A stretch of 64,000 bases of DNA, from assembly GCA_016871495.1 (NCBI GenBank), contig VHDF01000010.1, positions 1 to 64,000 of the forward strand, written 5' to 3'. Of the stretch, positions 32,131 through 42,227 are shown piece by piece. The notes under the pieces are model-generated. The model ran no database searches and had not been told where the DNA came from. It saw nothing but the letters and a program-made list of their open reading frames with translations. The translations under genes were made by a program, and so were the position numbers. Numbering within the stretch: position 1 is the stretch's first letter; every line of letters begins with the position of its first letter. The DNA is from Verrucomicrobiota bacterium (GTDB taxonomy: Bacteria > Verrucomicrobiota > Verrucomicrobiia > Limisphaerales > VHDF01).

Positions 32131-34566
32131 ATGAAGATCTCGCTCAATTGGTTGAAAAAATACGTGGAGGTTCCGTGGAACGCCGCGGAATTGGCCGACC
32201 GTCTGACCATGCTCGGCGTGGAAGTTGAAGGCGTCCAAACCCTGACCGCAGAGTTCGAGGGCATTGTGGTGGCGGAAGTGTTGACGCGGGATAAGCATCC
32301 GAACGCGGACAAGCTTTCTCTCTGCCGTGTTCGTGACGGGGCGGGCGAACGACAGATCGTCTGCGGCGCGCAGAATTTCAAGGCGGGGGACAAGGTTCCG
32401 CTGATCCTGCCGGGCAGCGCTCTGCCGCCCAAGCCCGGGGAGAAGGAACCGTTTGTCATCAAGATTGGAAAAATCCGCGGGGTGGAGTCCCAAGGCATGA
32501 TGTGCTCGCCCCAAGAACTCGGGCTGCCCAACGCCGTGGACGGTCTCTTGATTCTGAAGGGGAACGCGGTCGTGGGTCAGTCTTTCGCGGAATATCTGGG
32601 CCGGTCGGGGGGAGACGTCATTTATGATTTAGAAATCACTCCCAACCGGCCCGATCTCAACAGCCATCTGGGCATCGCGCGGGAAATCGCGGCTCTGACC
32701 GGCGGTTCCTTGCGCATGCCTTCCACCGCTTTGCCTCCTGCTGCAGAGGACCGAGTTGAGAATCGGGTGGCCGTCCGGTTGGACGCGCCGGAGCTCTGTC
32801 CGCGCTACACCGCGAGGGTCATTCGGGGTGTCAAAGTGGGGCCCAGCCCGGAATGGCTGCGCGTGGCCCTGGAGCGGGTGGGGTTGCGGTCCATCAACAA
32901 TGTGGTCGATGTCACCAATTACGTGTTGATGGAGATGGGCCATCCACTGCATGCGTTCGATCTTCGGCTGGTGGGTAACGACAGCTCCGGCCAGGCGACG
33001 GTCGTGGTGCGCCGGGCGGGGGAAGGGGAAGCCTTTGTCACGCTGGACGGGCAGAGGCGGGTCCTGGACGCCGAGATGGTGGTGATTGCCGATTCGCACC
33101 GGGCGATCGCGCTCGCGGGAGTGATGGGAGGATTGAACAGTGAAATCCAGGCGGACACTCGGGACGTGTTGATTGAGAGCGCGTGGTTCCTGCCTTCGGC
33201 GATTCGCCGCGCCTCGAAGAGGCTTGGCTTGCGGACGGATGCCAGTTACCGGTTTGAGCGGAGCGCCGATTTGGAGGCGTGCGATGAGGCGAGCCGACGG
33301 TGCGCCCAACTCATTTTGGAGACTGCGGGGGGCGTTTTGTTGGAAGGTTGTGTCGATGCGCGGCATGGCCGGTCTGAGGTCAAGCGGATCGGACTGCGTC
33401 CGCAGCGTGTGGCGCAGGTGTTGGGTGTGGAGATCCCGGAATCGGAGGTCCAGGAATCTCTGGTCCGGCTTGGGCTCAAGCCGGTCGGCGGGTCGGGAGG
33501 GCTCCGGGAACTTGAAGTTCCGAGTTGGCGGGTGGATCTGAAGGAGGAGATCGATCTGATTGAGGAAGTCGTGAGGTTGCATGGCGTGGACCGCATTCCG
33601 GCCACGCCTCCGCGGGGCGCGGTGGGCGACAATCCTTTTGACGCCCGTTTTGACGAGCTAGATGAAGCTCGCCGATTGCTGACGGGCTTGGGCCTGCACG
33701 AAGCGCAGGGGCAGACATTGATTGCGTCGGAGTCCGCATCTTATTGCGTGGAGGAGACTCGTCGCGTGGGGTTGGCGCATCCCTTGAGCAGCGACATGGA
33801 CGCGTTGCGCCCCAGTTTGCTTCCGGGGCTGCTTGATTCGCTGAAGCACAATCAGTCGAGGCGGGAATCGGATGTGCGGCTGTTTGAGATAGGACGGGTG
33901 TTTGTGGGCGGGACCGCGGGCGTGCAAGAGGAACGCCGTGTGGCGATGGTGCTCTCCGGGTTGCGTGAGCGGGGCTTCTGGCAGGGAAGTGGACGGGACG
34001 AAACCCTCGACGTGTTCGATTTGAAGGGGGTGGTGGAGGAATTCCTCGAAGGGTTGGGAGTGAAAGGGGTGGTTTTGACGAAGCGCGCGGAAGCGGCGGG
34101 ACTTTGGGCCGAGTCGGCCGCACTGGCTTTGGGGGGCAAACTCCCGGTGGGCGAATTAGGACAGCTTTCTCCTCAAGCGGCCCGGCGTTGGGATCTCAAA
34201 GGGGCGATCTTTCTGGCCGAAATGAATCTCGACTTGCTGCTGGCGCGGCGCCAGCAAGGGCGGTCGTTCAAGCCGCTGCCCCTTTTTCCGGGCATCCGGC
34301 GCGATGCCGCTCTGGTGGTGGCGGAATCGATCACCCACGAGGCAATCGTGGCCGCGATCAAGCAAGCCAAGCCGGCTCACTTGGAAAGTGTCGAGATCTT
34401 CGATGTTTTCCGGGGCCGGGGCATCCCCGAGGACCACAAGAGTTTGGCGTACGCTTTGCGCTATCGCCACGCGGAGCGGACGTTGACCGACGCCGAGGTC
34501 AACGAGGCACATGAAAAAGTGCTGGCGAAATTGAAGGAAGCGGTGCAGGCCGTGATCCGGGCTTGA
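32131..34566 (+). CDS. pheT: phenylalanine-tRNA ligase beta subunit
   Basis: An 811-residue subunit with all expected domains in order: N-terminal B1 (MKISLNWLKKYVEVPW), an EMAP-II-like tRNA-binding domain (VLTRDKHPNADKLSLCRV, about 45-160), B3/B4 editing region (EITPNRPDLNSHLGIAREIA onward), B5 (about 405-480), a catalytic-like core (HPLSSDMDALRPSLLPGLLD) and a C-terminal FDX-ACB anticodon-binding domain (PLFPGIRRDAALVV and ALRYRHAERTLTDAEVNEAH). Length is typical. It forms the enzyme with PheS encoded 1.2 kb upstream. The next gene converges with a 3-bp gap and no visible terminator. Confidence 0.96.
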   Translation: MKISLNWLKKYVEVPWNAAELADRLTMLGVEVEGVQTLTAEFEGIVVAEVLTRDKHPNADKLSLCRVRDGAGERQIVCGAQNFKAGDKVPLILPGSALPPKPGEKEPFVIKIGKIRGVESQGMMCSPQELGLPNAVDGLLILKGNAVVGQSFAEYLGRSGGDVIYDLEITPNRPDLNSHLGIAREIAALTGGSLRMPSTALPPAAEDRVENRVAVRLDAPELCPRYTARVIRGVKVGPSPEWLRVALERVGLRSINNVVDVTNYVLMEMGHPLHAFDLRLVGNDSSGQATVVVRRAGEGEAFVTLDGQRRVLDAEMVVIADSHRAIALAGVMGGLNSEIQADTRDVLIESAWFLPSAIRRASKRLGLRTDASYRFERSADLEACDEASRRCAQLILETAGGVLLEGCVDARHGRSEVKRIGLRPQRVAQVLGVEIPESEVQESLVRLGLKPVGGSGGLRELEVPSWRVDLKEEIDLIEEVVRLHGVDRIPATPPRGAVGDNPFDARFDELDEARRLLTGLGLHEAQGQTLIASESASYCVEETRRVGLAHPLSSDMDALRPSLLPGLLDSLKHNQSRRESDVRLFEIGRVFVGGTAGVQEERRVAMVLSGLRERGFWQGSGRDETLDVFDLKGVVEEFLEGLGVKGVVLTKRAEAAGLWAESAALALGGKLPVGELGQLSPQAARRWDLKGAIFLAEMNLDLLLARRQQGRSFKPLPLFPGIRRDAALVVAESITHEAIVAAIKQAKPAHLESVEIFDVFRGRGIPEDHKSLAYALRYRHAERTLTDAEVNEAHEKVLAKLKEAVQAVIRA

Positions 34567-34569
34567 GAA

Positions 34570-35463
34570 CTAGGCCGGAGTCAGACCCAGTTGCCTCAGC
34601 ACCGAGACGACGGAGCGCGCTTTGTTGAGCGTGTAGAAGTGGATGCCGGGCACGCCTTCACGGAGGAGTTCGGCGCATTGCCGGGCGGCAAAATCGATGC
34701 CGAACTCGAGGGAACCTTCCTCATCGCCCGCCAGGCCGTCCAACGTCTCAACCATCGGCGGAGGGAGTTTGGCGCCGCAAAGAGAGGCGAAGCGCTTGAT
34801 TTGGGGGCCGTTCAACACGGGAAGAATGCCGGGGACGACCGGGACGGAAACGCCGAGGCGCGTGACGAAATCGCGGAATCGCAAAAAGTCGGCGTTGTCA
34901 AAGAACAATTGGGTGAGAACGAAATCCGCACCCGCGTCCACTTTTCCTTTGAGATGCCGCCAATCCGCTTCCCGGCCTTCCGTGCAGGCCACGTGGCCCT
35001 CGGGGAATCCGGCGACACCAATGGAAAAATCGCCCTGCCGGCGAATGAACGCCACCAGTTCCGAGGCGTATTCGAATCCGCCCGGGGTCTTGAGGAAAGC
35101 GCCGCCGCCTGGCGGGTCGCCCCGCAAAGCGAGCAAGTTTCGAATGCCCAGCGCGCGGGCTTGTTCGATGATGGCGCGAATTTCCTCCGCGGTGTGATTG
35201 ACGCAAGTGAGGTGGGCGACCGTGGTGAAGTCGTGCAGCCGCTGGAGGCGGTCCACCAGCGAAAGCGTTTTCTCGCGAGTGGATCCTCCCGCGCCATAAG
35301 TGACGGAGGCGAAGCGGGCGCCGGCGGCTTTAAACGCGGGCGCGGTTTTTTCGATCAGCGTTTTTTCGCCTTCCTCGGTTTTGGGCGGGAAGAACTCCAC
35401 AGAGATGACCGGGTTTCCGGAGGGTCCGGAGACCTGATAGAGGTCGCGCACCGTTTGAATCAT
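34570..35463 (-). CDS. metF: methylenetetrahydrofolate reductase
   Basis: Reduces 5,10-methylene-THF to 5-methyl-THF for methionine synthesis; FAD enzyme of 297 residues, the bacterial MetF length. Signatures: VISVEFFPPKTEEGEKTL, the FASVTYGAGGSTREKTL segment, AHLTCVNHTAEEI, NLLALRGDPP, GVAGFPEGH and the FVLTQLFFDN strand. ATG at 35463, divergent from the glutathione peroxidase gene. No SAM riboswitch fold was recognised in the 86-bp divergent region. Confidence 0.95.
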   Translation of the reverse strand: MIQTVRDLYQVSGPSGNPVISVEFFPPKTEEGEKTLIEKTAPAFKAAGARFASVTYGAGGSTREKTLSLVDRLQRLHDFTTVAHLTCVNHTAEEIRAIIEQARALGIRNLLALRGDPPGGGAFLKTPGGFEYASELVAFIRRQGDFSIGVAGFPEGHVACTEGREADWRHLKGKVDAGADFVLTQLFFDNADFLRFRDFVTRLGVSVPVVPGILPVLNGPQIKRFASLCGAKLPPPMVETLDGLAGDEEGSLEFGIDFAARQCAELLREGVPGIHFYTLNKARSVVSVLRQLGLTPA

Positions 35464-35515
35464 GGGCGCGAGTATGCCAAGCGACCCGGGCGGATCAATG
35501 TTTTGAGCTCAAAAA

Positions 35516-35543
35516 TTGACAAAAGCGGGATGCCTGCTACTTC
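35516..35543 (+). promoter_or_regulatory. sigma-70-type promoter candidate for glutathione peroxidase
   Basis: TTGACA (35516-35521, perfect -35), a 16-bp spacer, and TACTTC (35538-35543) preceded by TG in the extended -10 position. The predicted start is at about 35550, on the ATG itself, so the transcript would be leaderless or nearly so. No ribosome binding site precedes the ATG, which fits. Confidence 0.45.
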
Positions 35544-35549
35544 TCAGCC

Positions 35550-36092
35550 ATGAAACAACTCGCCACCCTCCTCGCTCTGACCATGGCCTCCCTCACTTCG
35601 TTCGCCGGATCGATCCATGAAATCCCGGTTAAAGACATTCATGGCAAGTCCACGTCGCTCGCGCCTCACAAGGGAAAGGTGATCCTGGTGGTCAACGTGG
35701 CTTCCCAATGCGGATTGACCCCGCAATACAAAGCGCTCGAGTCCATTTACCAGAAGTACAAGGATCAAGGGCTCGTCGTGGCGGGGTTTCCCTGCAATCA
35801 GTTCGGGAAGCAGGAACCTGGCACGAACGAAGAAATCCTGAGCTTCTGTTCGAGCAAGTACAACGTGAGCTTTCCCATGTTCGACAAGATCGAGGTCAAC
35901 GGTCCCAATCGTCATCCGCTGTATCAAGCGCTCGCCGGCAAGGAATCCCCCTTTCCTGGCGACATCAAATGGAACTTCGGGAAGTTTCTCCTCGACCGCC
36001 ACGGTAAGGTCGTGAAGCGGTTCGACCCGGGGACCACGCCTGACGCGGCCGAAGTGGTTCGCGCGATCGAGTCCGCACTGGCCGCCAAGTAG
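35550..36092 (+). CDS. glutathione peroxidase family (thioredoxin-dependent type), exported
   Basis: A 180-residue peroxidase with a signal peptide (LATLLALTMASLTSFAG). The catalytic residues are present: Cys54 in VNVASQCGLT, Gln in FPCNQFGKQEPGTNEEI, and Trp-Asn in IKWNFGKFLLDRHG. A second Cys in ILSFCSSKYNVSFPMFDKI sits where thioredoxin-dependent enzymes carry the resolving Cys, so reduction by thioredoxin is more likely than by glutathione. It would reduce peroxides in the periplasm. Cysteine, not selenocysteine, is encoded. Confidence 0.9.
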   Translation: MKQLATLLALTMASLTSFAGSIHEIPVKDIHGKSTSLAPHKGKVILVVNVASQCGLTPQYKALESIYQKYKDQGLVVAGFPCNQFGKQEPGTNEEILSFCSSKYNVSFPMFDKIEVNGPNRHPLYQALAGKESPFPGDIKWNFGKFLLDRHGKVVKRFDPGTTPDAAEVVRAIESALAAK

Positions 36093-36135
36093 TGCCGAAG
36101 CCCTGCTTTGGACCGGGCGTGATTGCTCCGCCTGG

Positions 36136-36960
36136 TCAGAGGCCCGTGGGGTGATCGACGAATGACCAGGGGACGTTGAAGCGATCCGAGAGAGCAGCGG
36201 CCAGCGCCTTCACTCCAAACGTTTCAGTAGCGTAGTGGCCGCCGTAAAAGAGGTTGACCCCGAGGTCCTCCGCCAGGGCGGCAGTCCAGTGCTGTCCCTC
36301 CCCGGTGACGAAGGTATCGACCGATTCCTGAGCCACTTTGACAATTTCCGAACCGCCACCGCCCGTGATGACCCCCACCTGCCGGCAAAGTTCGGGGCCT
36401 CCCGGAATGAGAATGGGCGGCACCCTCAGAACGCCGCCCATGCGCCGATTCAATTCGAGCCTCGGAAGCCTGGTTTCAAAGCGCAGTCCGATCTTCGCAC
36501 CTTGGTGTTCGAAAAACGGGCGGCCGCGGCCCAGGCCCAGAGCGCGTCCGAGCAGGGCGTTGTTTCCCAGTCGCGGATGAGCATCGAGGGGAAGGTGAGC
36601 GCTATAGACGGCCATGTCGCTGTCCATGAGCTCCCGGATCAGGGCGTAACGTCGACCCGTCCAGGGATGGGTTGTTCCCCAAAACAATCCATGATGAACG
36701 ACGAGTAGATTCGCGCCTTGGGAAACGGCCTTGCGCACGGTGGTGAAGCTCGCGTCCACCGCAGCGGCAATGCGATGCACGCGTCCCTGGTTCTCGACTT
36801 GGAGACCATTCACGGCCCCGGGGTAGTCCACAAAAGCCGGGAGACGAAGGGTGCGGTTGGACCACTCGACCATGGATGCCAGCGACGCGGAGGGTCGTCG
36901 AGTCGGCTTCGGGCCACGGAGGGGAGTTGTACGAGCGTTGGAGGGCGGACGGACGCTCAT
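36136..36960 (-). CDS. Nif3-like dinuclear metal centre protein
   Basis: A 274-residue protein of the NIF3/YbgI/DUF34 family, which forms hexamers with a two-metal site. The sequence shows YPGAVNGLQVENQGRVHRIA, VDASFTTVRKAVSQGANLLV then VHHGLFWG (metal His pair), AVYSAHLPLDAH, ITGGGGSEIV and FVTGEGQHWTA followed by NLFYGGHYATETFGVKAL. Biochemical role is unsettled; a metallo-hydrolase or metal chaperone has been suggested. The start at 36960 overlaps the DUF6797-like gene by 4 bp; an internal ATG at 36873 would give a more typical N-terminus. Confidence 0.9.
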   Translation of the reverse strand: MSVRPPSNARTTPLRGPKPTRRPSASLASMVEWSNRTLRLPAFVDYPGAVNGLQVENQGRVHRIAAAVDASFTTVRKAVSQGANLLVVHHGLFWGTTHPWTGRRYALIRELMDSDMAVYSAHLPLDAHPRLGNNALLGRALGLGRGRPFFEHQGAKIGLRFETRLPRLELNRRMGGVLRVPPILIPGGPELCRQVGVITGGGGSEIVKVAQESVDTFVTGEGQHWTAALAEDLGVNLFYGGHYATETFGVKALAAALSDRFNVPWSFVDHPTGL

Positions 36961-39176
36961 GGAAGTTTCTCTCCGAAGGCAGGTCGAGGTTTGTTGACGG
37001 TGAACCAGACCGGGGATGACACAGATTCGCCGGTTTCGATCGCCAGATTGTATTTCAGTTCCATTTGCATGGCGGGACCAAGAGGTCCGGTCTTAAGGAA
37101 CACCGAACGTCCGTCGAGGGAGAGCTTGGCGGACTCGATGGCTACCTCTTCGCGCCCTTCCTGGTCGGGAAGGGAGACTTGGTAGTCCTTCGAACCGTAC
37201 TGGGAAGTGTAGCGATAGTTCCAGCGCTTGAGCGCGTAGCTGCCTTGATCCATGGCGGTGGATTTTTCCAGCGGCAGGCTGAAGCGGATCCAGACGCCGT
37301 CTTGGTGCGCGCGGAGTTGGAGGGGAAGCCGTGGCGCTTTGTTCGTGAAACGGACCCGGGCCAGATTGCCGTCCTTCACCGCGCTGGTCTGCCAGCCGGT
37401 CGAGCCGGCGACGTAGAGCGCGCCTTGATGAAAGCGACCCCTCATGGGGCCAGAAAGGAACTTCGCCGGCAATCCCACCACCCCCCCCTGAACCGTCCCC
37501 TCGTCTGGGTCTCGCAGCACGAGCATCATGTTGCAGCGCCCCCAGACCAAGTGCAGCATGGACCCGGTGAGTGGACCCCATTGGCCGGCTGGCACCCAGA
37601 CTTGGCTGGAACTGGAATTGTCCACCGCGTGGGGGATCCAACACAGGGGCGGGTGGTAACCGAGCGGGCCGGCTTTGTCGGGTTTGGGACCCCCGAACCC
37701 ATAGTAACCGCCAGGAGTGACTTCGAATATCGCCGAGGCAGGCGTCCAAGTGCCTTGCTGTGGAGTCACCGTGAGGATGTTGCCAGGGCCCAGTCCCATG
37801 CCATTGGGATTTCTCCAGCCCGTGGCCAGAAGTTCGTCGCGAGTTCCATCCGCGGAGACGCGGTGAGCTCCGCGGGGATCGACGTAATAGAATCGCCCTT
37901 CATCGTCCGTTTCCAGGTTCGTGACGTAGTCGTGTCCGCCGATCGAAGTGGCGATGACATTGGAGACATTTTCGTAGCGATCGGCTTCCCCATCGTCGTT
38001 GGTGTCGACCAAGCGGGTGATCTGGTCTTTTCCGAGCACGCAAACATGTCCGGCGACGACTTTGAGCCCGAGCGGCTGGAACAAGCCGGTGGCAAATCGC
38101 TTCCACTTGACGAGGGTGAGTGAATCATCGAGCCCGCGCACTCGCCAGACATCGCCGTGAATCGAGCAGACATAGGCGTCCCCGTTTGGAGTGAAGTCGA
38201 TGCCGGAGAGAAACATCAACGCATTCCAGGGATTGTCGAAGGGAACGGGAATCTCGTCCACCGCGAGAAAATCGCGATCGAGGGAGCGTTTGCCTTCCAA
38301 CTCGAGTTCTGCGCCCCAGCGACGGTGATCGTGGGCTTCAAGCCAGGCTTCCAGCGAGTCGGCGGGGACGGAGGCCTGGAGCTCGAAATCCACCGCACGC
38401 AAGGGCTGGCTCAATTCCGGAAAGATGCGAATCTCGATCTGGCGAGGCGCCGGGGAGGCTTCCACCACCAGGTAAATATCGGACCCGCGGGGTTTGAGGC
38501 TGGCTTGAGCATTTCCGAAGAGCCCGGCCCATACCTCGGTCGTGTCCCGGACGACGCCCGCCCATTGCTCGGAGGACGCGACCGCGCGGTCGCCTTGAAA
38601 GAGTGGAACTTCGAGCGGTTGGACCGAGGGACCGATGCGAAGAAGACGGACGAGGCAAACGCGAGGCCCCCGGCGGGCGATCCCCGGGGATTCCAGGATG
38701 CTGACGCCTCCGACATCATATTCGAGGACGACGCGTTCTCCCCGCAGGGACAATCCCTGATGCCGGGTCGGAACGGGCCTGCCATCCATGAGCCAGCTGG
38801 CGTCGGCGCGGCTTTGGAATACCACATGTCCGCCGACTTGGGGCGCGTCCGTGAGGCCAAATCTCGCGGGGGAGAATTTCAAAAAGTTTCCCATCCAAGC
38901 ACCGCGGAGCACTCCCTGAAGCGTGTCATACAGCACGGTGGTGTTGTCCATGTTGCCCGCGCCTTTCAAGCGGATGGAGAGGCCTTTGGCGACCCAGCCG
39001 CTGGGAAGCTTGACGCTGCTGGCCAGGAAAGGGCCGGTCTCGGTCTTCTCCCATCGGCCGTCCACCCAATCCGCTTCCTTTTGGGCTTCGGGCTCTTTGG
39101 GGGTGGCGGACGAGGCGGGCAGGGGAGCGAGGATTCCCGCGCAAGCGAGACTGAAAACGAGGCGCAAGGTAATCAT
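36957..39176 (-). CDS. DUF6797-like / propeller-domain exported protein
   Basis: A 739-residue secreted protein with a signal peptide (LVFSLACAGILAPLPASSA). Residues about 45-300 resemble the DUF6797-type N-terminal domain (VAKGLSIRLKGAGNMDNTTV and following), from memory. Residues about 315-600 form a six-bladed sorbosone-dehydrogenase-like propeller: LMFLSGIDFTPNGDAYVC, VWRVRG, TRLVDTNDDGEADRYE, NPNGMGLGP and GRFHQGALYVAG. The C-terminus is beta-rich and may bind carbohydrate. No CxxCH haem site is present. Such proteins are abundant in Verrucomicrobia and thought to act in periplasmic breakdown of polymers; no activity is proven. Confidence 0.72.
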   Translation of the reverse strand: MITLRLVFSLACAGILAPLPASSATPKEPEAQKEADWVDGRWEKTETGPFLASSVKLPSGWVAKGLSIRLKGAGNMDNTTVLYDTLQGVLRGAWMGNFLKFSPARFGLTDAPQVGGHVVFQSRADASWLMDGRPVPTRHQGLSLRGERVVLEYDVGGVSILESPGIARRGPRVCLVRLLRIGPSVQPLEVPLFQGDRAVASSEQWAGVVRDTTEVWAGLFGNAQASLKPRGSDIYLVVEASPAPRQIEIRIFPELSQPLRAVDFELQASVPADSLEAWLEAHDHRRWGAELELEGKRSLDRDFLAVDEIPVPFDNPWNALMFLSGIDFTPNGDAYVCSIHGDVWRVRGLDDSLTLVKWKRFATGLFQPLGLKVVAGHVCVLGKDQITRLVDTNDDGEADRYENVSNVIATSIGGHDYVTNLETDDEGRFYYVDPRGAHRVSADGTRDELLATGWRNPNGMGLGPGNILTVTPQQGTWTPASAIFEVTPGGYYGFGGPKPDKAGPLGYHPPLCWIPHAVDNSSSSQVWVPAGQWGPLTGSMLHLVWGRCNMMLVLRDPDEGTVQGGVVGLPAKFLSGPMRGRFHQGALYVAGSTGWQTSAVKDGNLARVRFTNKAPRLPLQLRAHQDGVWIRFSLPLEKSTAMDQGSYALKRWNYRYTSQYGSKDYQVSLPDQEGREEVAIESAKLSLDGRSVFLKTGPLGPAMQMELKYNLAIETGESVSSPVWFTVNKPRPAFGEKLP

Positions 39177-39261
39177 GGGCCGAGGGACGATGCGGGAATG
39201 CTTTCCTGAATTTGGGCCGGCGAGAGTCTCTCCGGGGCGTGGCGTCCGATCGCGTCTCGAA

Positions 39262-39783
39262 TCAAAAGCCGAGCTTGGAGAGCTCGCTCTCGAGGCTCGC
39301 TTGGAAGGATTGCAGGTCCGAAGGACTGGGTTTGTAGCCCTTCTCCTCGGGAACTAACCCCAGGCGCCCCATTTGATCCAGATACCACTGGGCGGCTTTG
39401 CCATCGCTGAATTTCACTTGGCCGCTGGCGACGGCGCCGGGTCGCGTGACGCGGTCCACCACGACAGAAACGTTGCCCATGGGAGCAGCTTCTTCCCGCG
39501 TCAGCGAGGGCGGGGAGGACTTGGGGGCCGGTGCGGGGGATGGGGGCGGCGGGGGCGTGGATGGAGGCGGCGCGCCTCCGGGCTTCAGGTTGGGCATGGG
39601 CGGCGCCGCGACCTTTTCGACATCTTTCGGAGCCAGCTTCAGATCATCCAACAGGAAGCGGACTTCCATGTAGGTCAGGATCAGGCCCCATTCCTTGTCC
39701 AACCTCTTTTGGATGTCGCCGAGTTGCAGTCCTTCCTGGATCCAAGAGGAAACCTTCTGTCGTTGCGATTCGTCCAATTTCAT
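39262..39783 (-). CDS. hypothetical protein with proline-rich linker
   Basis: A 173-residue protein that I do not recognise by family name. Residues 1-55 are helical (MKLDESQRQKVSSWIQEGLQ, then LILTYMEVRFLLDDLKL), with an HTH-like look. Residues about 60-95 are a Pro/Ala/Ser linker. The remainder has a short beta segment (NVSVVVDRVTRPG...GQVKFSDGKAAQWYLDQMGRLGLV) and a C-terminal helix. No signal peptide or membrane helix. The linker arrangement suggests a cytoplasmic two-domain adaptor. Confidence 0.65.
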   Translation of the reverse strand: MKLDESQRQKVSSWIQEGLQLGDIQKRLDKEWGLILTYMEVRFLLDDLKLAPKDVEKVAAPPMPNLKPGGAPPPSTPPPPPSPAPAPKSSPPSLTREEAAPMGNVSVVVDRVTRPGAVASGQVKFSDGKAAQWYLDQMGRLGLVPEEKGYKPSPSDLQSFQASLESELSKLGF

Positions 39784-39894
39784 AAGTCCTGGCTATTGGT
39801 GCGGAATCACCGCAGTGGATTCAACCCTAAACTCGGTCTTCTTCGAAACCGGGCATTGAATTTGGGAGCCGGTCACTTAGTCTTAGAGTCGCCC

Positions 39895-41481
39895 ATGAGA
39901 TCGCCGATGTCACAGAACTTGAAGTTCGCGCACCCCTCGGTTCCCCGATCGCCACGCCGTGCGAGGCGGTCCGCGGGACGGCCCGGCAAGCGATGGGGTT
40001 TCCCGGTTTGCTGGGTCCTGGGGTGGGTGCTGCTCTGGAGTGCGGGCCGGGTGGCGGCTGCGCCGGGTGTGGACCTTGCCCCACCGCCCGAGTTGAGTTT
40101 CGATTCGATCGTGAAACTCGTGTTCACCCGCAATCCCACCGTCCGGGCCTCGCGCGAGGAAATGGATGCGGCGCGGCATGGGTTGGACGAGTTTCGGGCG
40201 AACTTGAGTCGATTGGAGCCGTTCGTGGAACTCCGCTCGGATTTGTCGGATTTCCCGAATCGCCGCGACGCGTTCGGCAACACGGTGGAGACCGTGGTGG
40301 GATTGAAGAAGGAGACGTTCGAGGGGGCGGTCTTGAGCACCGAGGTGGGCGGCGCGTATTCGCGTTACGAGTTCGGCCCGTTCATGGACGGCAGCACCGA
40401 CGTGGAGGCGGGGAGCGGCGCGCTGGTGCGGACGCGGTTGGAAATGCCGTTCCTGGGATCGCGGCGGAGGCAGGAACGCATTATCGCGCAGGCCTTTCAG
40501 GAATCGACGGCGCGCAAGGCTCAGTTGGATTACCTGAAGAACTACAGCGGCGTGGTGGACGACGCATTGGAGTTTTTCAACGAGGCGGTCTATTATCAGG
40601 CCTTGGTGGAGGTTTACGACCGTTACGCGTCGGACTTGGCCAAGATTTTGGCGGATTCCAGGCTGCCAGCCGGAGACCAGGCGCGAGTGGAATCGGTCCG
40701 CGGGAGCGCGGAATCATCCCGCAATCTCTATGCCTCGCGAGGCAAGGAGGACACGGAGATTCTGCGATCGTATCTGGCGCTGGCACCGGGGACACCCCTT
40801 CAGATTCGGGTTCCCGAGTATCGCGTGAGTCCCTTTGCCGATTCGGCGGATGATCCGGCCAAGCTCGCTGCCCTGCTGGACCGGGCCCGTGAGAACAACC
40901 CTGCCTTCACCGTGCTGCGAGACGCGAAGAACAACGCGGAGTTGCAGCGGCAGCGGGCGATCAACGGCCGCTACGATGTGACCGCGTTTCTGGAGGGCAC
41001 CACCTTTCCCCTGGGATCGCAAAGTTTCGACGACCGTTTTCGCGGATGGACGGTGGGTGGAGGATTGAACGTTCGTTTGAACGACCGGCGAGTTCTGAAA
41101 TCTTCACAACTCAAAGCGGAGGCGGAAATCCGCCAGTTCGAAGCGGAAATCGAGGCGGAGGAATTGCGAGTGCGCCGCCGCATCACCACCGAGACCCGGG
41201 CCTTGCTCGATAACGATCGGAATCGAACGCAAAACATGGAGGTCATTCGAAAGAAGGCGCAGGAATTCGAGAGCCGGCTCCAGGAGTATTTCGAGGGCAA
41301 GATCAACATCGACCAGCTCGTGGACACCCGGTCCGGGCTGACCAGCTCTGAAACCACGCTGGCCTCGAATTGGTATTATTCCGCCAATCGCGAATCCCGG
41401 TTGCTGCTCGCCACCGGCAAGGCCTATGAGCTCGTGGGGTTGAAGGTCAAAACCGCGGCCTCGAACACGTTGTCGCGCTGA
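39895..41481 (+). CDS. TolC family outer-membrane efflux protein
   Basis: A 528-residue protein with a long basic start and hydrophobic signal segment ([24 protein letters not shown]). The body has the TolC pattern of long helices: [29 protein letters not shown], then a beta-barrel strand region and a second helical half beginning [21 protein letters not shown] and containing the coiled [17 protein letters not shown]...[19 protein letters not shown]. It forms trimeric outer-membrane channels for efflux or type I secretion. No inner-membrane pump or adaptor is beside it; the next gene starts in a 1-bp overlap (TGATG) and is an anion permease. Confidence 0.85.
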   Translation: MRSPMSQNLKFAHPSVPRSPRRARRSAGRPGKRWGFPVCWVLGWVLLWSAGRVAAAPGVDLAPPPELSFDSIVKLVFTRNPTVRASREEMDAARHGLDEFRANLSRLEPFVELRSDLSDFPNRRDAFGNTVETVVGLKKETFEGAVLSTEVGGAYSRYEFGPFMDGSTDVEAGSGALVRTRLEMPFLGSRRRQERIIAQAFQESTARKAQLDYLKNYSGVVDDALEFFNEAVYYQALVEVYDRYASDLAKILADSRLPAGDQARVESVRGSAESSRNLYASRGKEDTEILRSYLALAPGTPLQIRVPEYRVSPFADSADDPAKLAALLDRARENNPAFTVLRDAKNNAELQRQRAINGRYDVTAFLEGTTFPLGSQSFDDRFRGWTVGGGLNVRLNDRRVLKSSQLKAEAEIRQFEAEIEAEELRVRRRITTETRALLDNDRNRTQNMEVIRKKAQEFESRLQEYFEGKINIDQLVDTRSGLTSSETTLASNWYYSANRESRLLLATGKAYELVGLKVKTAASNTLSR

Positions 41482-42227
41482 TGCCGGACACGCGGGATTA
41501 CTGGGCGGTGGGGATATTCGCGGTGACCTACGCCTTGATCAGCGGTCGGCGGCTGAAAATCCTCCCGCTGAACCGGCCGGCCGCGGCGTTGCTTGGCACA
41601 GCGGGCATGGTGGCGGCCGGGGTGCTGACTCCAGAGCAGGCCTATCGCGCGGTGGATCACGACACGTTGGTGCTGTTGCTGGGGATGATGCTGGTGGCTT
41701 CGTATCTTTCCCTGGGAGGCTTCTTCGAATGGGCCGCTGATTTTATTCTGCGAAGCGCGGGTTCGCCCCAACGTTTGTTGATTGGACTGACCCTGGCCTC
41801 GGGTGTCCTCTCCGCCCTCCTGGTCAATGACACGGTCTGTCTGATGCTGACCCCGCTGGTGGTGCGGGTGATGGTCAAAGGAAAGCTGCCGTTGCCCCCT
41901 TATCTGCTGGCACTGGCCATGAGCGCGAATGTGGGAAGCGTCGCCACGCTGGTGGGAAATCCCCAAAACGTCCTGATCGGAACTTTCTCAAAAATCCCAT
42001 TTGCCACTTTCAGCGCGTCCTTATTGCCGGTGGCCCTCGTGGGATTAGCGATCCAGTGCGCGGTGCTGGGCTTTGGGTTTCGCCGCGAACTCGCGGCCTG
42101 CCGGATTGAATCTCCAGAGGGTCCAGCGCCTTCTCCCGACGCGCGTCTCTGCGGTCTGGCGCTGGGAGCCTTGGTCTTGTCTTCGCGGGATTCCTGGCGG
42201 GCTGGCCCATGGCATGGACCGCGCTGA
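41481..42227 (+). pseudogene. ArsB/NhaD-superfamily anion permease, N-terminal part (frameshifted)
   Basis: N-terminal half of a polytopic permease of the ion transporter superfamily (SLC13/ArsB-like). Helices and motifs seen: [66 protein letters not shown] and [20 protein letters not shown]. The last two are the duplicated re-entrant loops of this family. The frame is lost at about 42171-42185, after which it reads [15 protein letters not shown] and stops. Continuing with one extra base restores [14 protein letters not shown] in the next frame, which begins the second half. A one-base deletion or sequencing error explains this. Confidence 0.8.

Noticed and set aside
35464-35549. SAM or other riboswitch upstream of metF
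   Set aside because: The 86-bp region is too short and shows no conserved riboswitch core.
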